Below are positions 60,841 through 64,000 of a stretch of DNA of 64,000 nt, piece after piece. The position numbers and the translations under genes are program-made. Position 1 is the stretch's first letter, and every line of letters begins with the position of its first letter. The stretch is from Bradyrhizobium sp. Y36 (GTDB taxonomy: Bacteria; Pseudomonadota; Alphaproteobacteria; Rhizobiales; Xanthobacteraceae): NCBI RefSeq assembly GCF_002531575.1, contig NZ_NWTI01000004.1, positions 62,001 through 126,000 of the forward strand, in the 5' to 3' direction. Below the pieces are notes generated by a model. The model was not told the origin of the DNA. It saw nothing but the letters and a program-made list of their open reading frames with translations, and did not search any database.

Positions 60841-63537
60841 CTACCCCGCAGCGACCTTCGCCGGCTTCACCGGCACTTCCGTCGTCGCAATCAGCCGCTT
60901 CAGCTCCGGGATGCAGGAGCCGCAGTTGGTGCCGGCCCTGAGCTTGGCGCCGATCTCGGTGGCGGTGCGCGCGCCGGCCGCGATGGTGTCGCAGATGGTT
61001 CCGCGGCCGACGCCGAAGCACGCGCAGACGATCGGCCCGGTCGACGCGGCGCCTTCGCTCGATTTACCTGACAGCAGCATCCGCCGCTCGTCGTCGGTGA
61101 CGTGGTCGGCAACGAACAGGCTCTTCACCACCTCCCAGTCGCCGGCATCATGCGCGGGACCGACAAACAGGCAGGTGTCGATGCGATCTCCTGCGAAAGA
61201 TGCGGCGCGGTAGACACCGCCGCCGAAGTCGCGATAGTCGGCGACGTCCTCGCCCGCGACGCTCTCGAGCCAGGCCGGCCAGCGCGAAAGGTCCGCATTG
61301 TCGGCGAAGAGATAGCCGAAGCCGCCGGCGACGGTGACGCGGGTCCAGAGCAGGTTCGGCGGAAGCTCGAGCTGCTTGCGGGACAGCGCAAAGCCGCGGA
61401 AGACGAATTCGTAAGGCGCGATCGCGGCCGGCGTCGCCTTGGACTCCGGCTGCCCGGAGAACGGATCGGTGAACGACTGCACCAGCGCACCGACGCGGCC
61501 GTGCGAGGCGTTCATTGCACTCCAGTGGATCGGCACGAACAGCGCGCCGCGCTGCTGGCCCTCGCTGACGACGGCCTTCAGGATGCACTGCCCATAATCG
61601 GTGGTGATACGGGCATAGCCATCATGAACGATGCCGTATTTGCCGGCGTCGTCTGGATGGATCTCGACGAAGGGCTCCGGCAGATGCGCGCCAAGGCGCT
61701 GGCTGAGACCCGTGCGCGTCATGGTGTGCCACTGGTCGCGGATGCGGCCGGTGTTGAGCCTGAGGGGGCGCGAGGCGCCCGTCTCGCCGCGCAGCGACGG
61801 CACCTCCAGCGCAACGAAGCGGCCTTTGCCGTCATTGGTGAAGAAGCCACCCTCCGCGAAGAACCGGTCGCCGGGCACCCCGCCTTCGCGCACCGGCCAT
61901 TGCACCGGCTTCAGGGCATCGAAGCCCTCGTCCGAGAGCGAAGTCAGAGCGCCGATGTCGAAATCGCGGCCGCCGTCATTCTCGAAGGCCGAAAGCGCGG
62001 CGTGCTCGCGGAAGATCTCGGCTGCGGACTTGTAGTTGAAGCTGTCGCCGAAGCCGAGGCGCTTCGCGGTCTCGCTCAGGATCCACCAATCGGGCCGGGC
62101 CTCGCCGGGCGCCGGCAGGAAAGAGCGCTGGCGCGAGATGCGGCGTTCGGAGTTGGTCACCGTGCCTGATTTCTCGCCCCAGGCGAGCGCCGGCAGCAGC
62201 ACATGCGGGCCGGCCTCGACGGTGTCGTTGGAGAGCACGTTCTCGGAGACGACGAACAGCTCGAGCTTCTTCAGCGCCTCGCGCACAACGTCCGCATCGG
62301 GCAGCGACACCGCGGGATTGGTGCCCATCACCCACAGCGCTTTCACTTCGCCGCGGTTGATGGCCTCGAACAGCTGCACCGCCTTCAGGCCCTCATGCGT
62401 GGCGATGTGCGGCGCCTTCCAGAACCGCCGGACGCGATCGATGTCGGGCGGCGTGAAGCCCATATGGGCGGCCAGCATATTGGCCAGGCCGCCGACCTCT
62501 CGGCCGCCCATCGCGTTCGGTTGGCCGGTCAGCGAGAACGGCGAAGCACCGGGCTTGCCGATGCGCGCCGTGGCGAGATGGCAGTTCAGGATCGCGTTGA
62601 CCTTGTCGGTGCCCTGCGCCGACTGGTTGACGCCCTGCGAATAGAGCGTGACGACCTTCTCGGTGTTGCGGAACATCTTGAAGAAGACGGCAACATCCTG
62701 CTCGGACAGGCCGGTCGCCAGCGCCGTCGCGGCAACGCTGCCGGCGATGTTGCGCGCACGCGCCAGCGCATCGTCGAAGCCCGACGTGTTCTGCGCGATG
62801 TAATCCCGATCCAGCGCGCCGTTGTCGGCGAGATGGACGAACAGACCGGAGAACAACGCGGTGTCGGTGCCCGGCTTGAGACCGAGGAACAGATCGACGT
62901 CCTCAGCCGTGTCGGTACGGCGCGGATCGATCACGATCATGCGCGCGCCGCGCTCCGCGCGGTTCTTCAGCATGCGCTGGAACAGCACCGGGTGACACCA
63001 GGCCGCGTTCGAGCCGACGAAGACCAGCAAATCGGCCTGATCGAGATCCTCATAGCAGCCCGGCACGGTATCAGAGCCGAAGGCGCGGCGATGGCCGGCG
63101 ACCGAGGACGACATGCAGAGCCGCGAATTGGTGTCGACGTTCGCCGTGCCGACGAAGCCCTTCATCAGCTTGTTCGCGACGTAATAATCCTCGGTGAGGA
63201 GCTGGCCGGAGAGATAAAACGCGACCGCGTCGGCGCCATCGCGAGCCACGATGTGCTGCATACGATGAGCAACATGGTCCAGCGCATCGCTCCAGGCGAC
63301 GCGCTCCAGCACGCCCTTGCAGCGGATCATCGGATAGAGCAGACGGCCTTCGAGGCCAACGGTCTCGCCGAGCGCAGAGCCCTTCGAGCACAGCCGGCCG
63401 AAATTGGCGGGATGATCGGGATCGCCCGCGATTGCAGCCCCGCCCTTGCCGTCGGGTGTCGCCAGCACGCCGCAGCCGACGCCGCAATAGGGGCATGTCG
63501 TTCGGGTCGCACGGAGGGTCGGATCGATTGCCGTCAT
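60841..63537 (-). CDS. nasC: Assimilatory nitrate reductase catalytic subunit
   Basis: An 898-residue molybdopterin enzyme that reduces nitrate to nitrite in the cytoplasm. The N-terminal Fe-S cysteines are C15, C18, C22 and C50 (CPYCGVGC then LCSKG). The likely molybdenum ligand is C141 (RLCMSSSVAGHRRAFGS). The C-terminal 60 residues form a BFD-type [2Fe-2S] domain (VCACFGVGRGTICDTI then NCGSCIPELKRLI), as in NasA/NasC enzymes lacking a separate small electron-transfer subunit. It starts 1 base after the flavoprotein stop, matching the flp-nasC order described in B. diazoefficiens. MTAIDPTLRA was chosen over an upstream in-frame ATG 27 bases earlier. Confidence 0.94.
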   Translation of the reverse strand: MTAIDPTLRATRTTCPYCGVGCGVLATPDGKGGAAIAGDPDHPANFGRLCSKGSALGETVGLEGRLLYPMIRCKGVLERVAWSDALDHVAHRMQHIVARDGADAVAFYLSGQLLTEDYYVANKLMKGFVGTANVDTNSRLCMSSSVAGHRRAFGSDTVPGCYEDLDQADLLVFVGSNAAWCHPVLFQRMLKNRAERGARMIVIDPRRTDTAEDVDLFLGLKPGTDTALFSGLFVHLADNGALDRDYIAQNTSGFDDALARARNIAGSVAATALATGLSEQDVAVFFKMFRNTEKVVTLYSQGVNQSAQGTDKVNAILNCHLATARIGKPGASPFSLTGQPNAMGGREVGGLANMLAAHMGFTPPDIDRVRRFWKAPHIATHEGLKAVQLFEAINRGEVKALWVMGTNPAVSLPDADVVREALKKLELFVVSENVLSNDTVEAGPHVLLPALAWGEKSGTVTNSERRISRQRSFLPAPGEARPDWWILSETAKRLGFGDSFNYKSAAEIFREHAALSAFENDGGRDFDIGALTSLSDEGFDALKPVQWPVREGGVPGDRFFAEGGFFTNDGKGRFVALEVPSLRGETGASRPLRLNTGRIRDQWHTMTRTGLSQRLGAHLPEPFVEIHPDDAGKYGIVHDGYARITTDYGQCILKAVVSEGQQRGALFVPIHWSAMNASHGRVGALVQSFTDPFSGQPESKATPAAIAPYEFVFRGFALSRKQLELPPNLLWTRVTVAGGFGYLFADNADLSRWPAWLESVAGEDVADYRDFGGGVYRAASFAGDRIDTCLFVGPAHDAGDWEVVKSLFVADHVTDDERRMLLSGKSSEGAASTGPIVCACFGVGRGTICDTIAAGARTATEIGAKLRAGTNCGSCIPELKRLIATTEVPVKPAKVAAG

Positions 63538-63538
63538 A

Positions 63539-64000
63539 TCAAGCCGCTTTCGAAGGCAGCGCAAGCGCGCGTCCGAACATCATGTCGGTGCGGATCGCCG
63601 CCACCTTGTCGCGATTGCGGATCAGCTCGAGATACCAGAGGGCATCGATCGTATCACCGATCAGCACTGCGCCGGTGAGCCGGCCGTCCGCGATCACGAG
63701 CTTCTTGTAAGTGCCGCGCCTGCGGTCGGTCAGCACCAGGCTTTCGCTGCCCTCGCCCATGAAGTCGCCGGCGGAGAACACGCTGACGCCGGAGACCTTC
63801 AGATTGGTCGAGACCACACTGCCCTGATAGGCGGCGGGCCGGCCGGCCAGATGCCGCGCCAACGCCCGCGCCTGCTCATAGGCCGGCTCGACCAGGCCAT
63901 AGCAGGTGCCGCGATGCTCGGCGCATTCACCGAGCGCGAAGATGTCGGAAGAGGAGGTCTGCATCACGTCGTTGACGACGACGCCGCGGTTGACCGCAAT
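63539..64000 (-). CDS. flp: FAD/NAD(P)-dependent oxidoreductase of nitrate assimilation (5' end outside window)
   Basis: Only the C-terminal 153 or so residues are visible; the frame stays open to base 64000, so the gene continues to the right. The FAD-binding segment SDIFALGECAEHRGTCYGLVEPAYEQARALARHL and the following region resemble the flavin domain of nitrite reductase NirB. In B. diazoefficiens the gene directly before nasC (flp) encodes the NAD(P)H-dependent electron donor to nitrate reductase, and the same position and 1-base spacing hold here. A full NirB would continue past this point, so the short C-terminus favours Flp. Confidence 0.8.
   Translation of the reverse strand: MAVNRGVVVNDVMQTSSSDIFALGECAEHRGTCYGLVEPAYEQARALARHLAGRPAAYQGSVVSTNLKVSGVSVFSAGDFMGEGSESLVLTDRRRGTYKKLVIADGRLTGAVLIGDTIDALWYLELIRNRDKVAAIRTDMMFGRALALPSKAA

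Overview
The window looks like chromosome of an alphaproteobacterium of the Bradyrhizobium type. The reasons are uniformly high GC, dense collinear operons joined by 4-base ATGA overlaps, many ABC and TRAP importers with small catabolic operons, a flp-nasC pair at the right edge as described in Bradyrhizobium diazoefficiens, and several families of short dispersed palindromic repeats between genes. I saw no rRNA, tRNA, CRISPR array, prophage or insertion sequence. The species is inferred.

Left part. 1-11031 is a peptide-uptake region. Two OppD/OppF-type ATPases belong to a transporter mostly left of the window. A gamma-glutamyltransferase and a DUF1028 protein follow, then a complete second importer (two ATPases, binding protein, two permeases) and a convergent unknown gene. 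11041-15268 is a three-gene signalling operon (sensor kinase, stand-alone receiver, receiver-adenylate cyclase). 15424-20486 is a TetR-controlled RND efflux operon with clear dyads at its promoter. 20633-23103 holds a two-subunit thiamine-diphosphate decarboxylase divergent from a cytochrome P450.

Middle. 23203-32034 is a long catabolic operon: TetR, a NitT/TauT-type ABC importer, an enolase-superfamily enzyme, a Gfo/Idh/MocA dehydrogenase, a DUF993 aldolase-like protein and a sugar isomerase. Its substrate is unknown. Then come a two-domain VOC protein, two PfkB kinases, a ferredoxin-reductase-like flavoprotein, a crotonase-fold enzyme and a histidine phosphatase. 38004-43729 is a TRAP transporter plus IlvD/Edd dehydratase divergent from a GntR regulator. 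With the uronate dehydrogenase-like gene, lactonase and aldehyde dehydrogenase at 45297-48816 it suggests oxidative sugar-acid catabolism.

Right part. An AceE-like E1 enzyme is divergent from an Lrp regulator (49024-51983). The least familiar locus is 52062-56468: a membrane protein with a proline-rich linker and a C-terminal CHAT-like cysteine-peptidase domain, in tandem with a secreted metallophosphoesterase. After an alcohol dehydrogenase, a DMT exporter, an aldo/keto reductase and an SMP-30 protein, the window ends in nitrate assimilation (nasC and the truncated flp).
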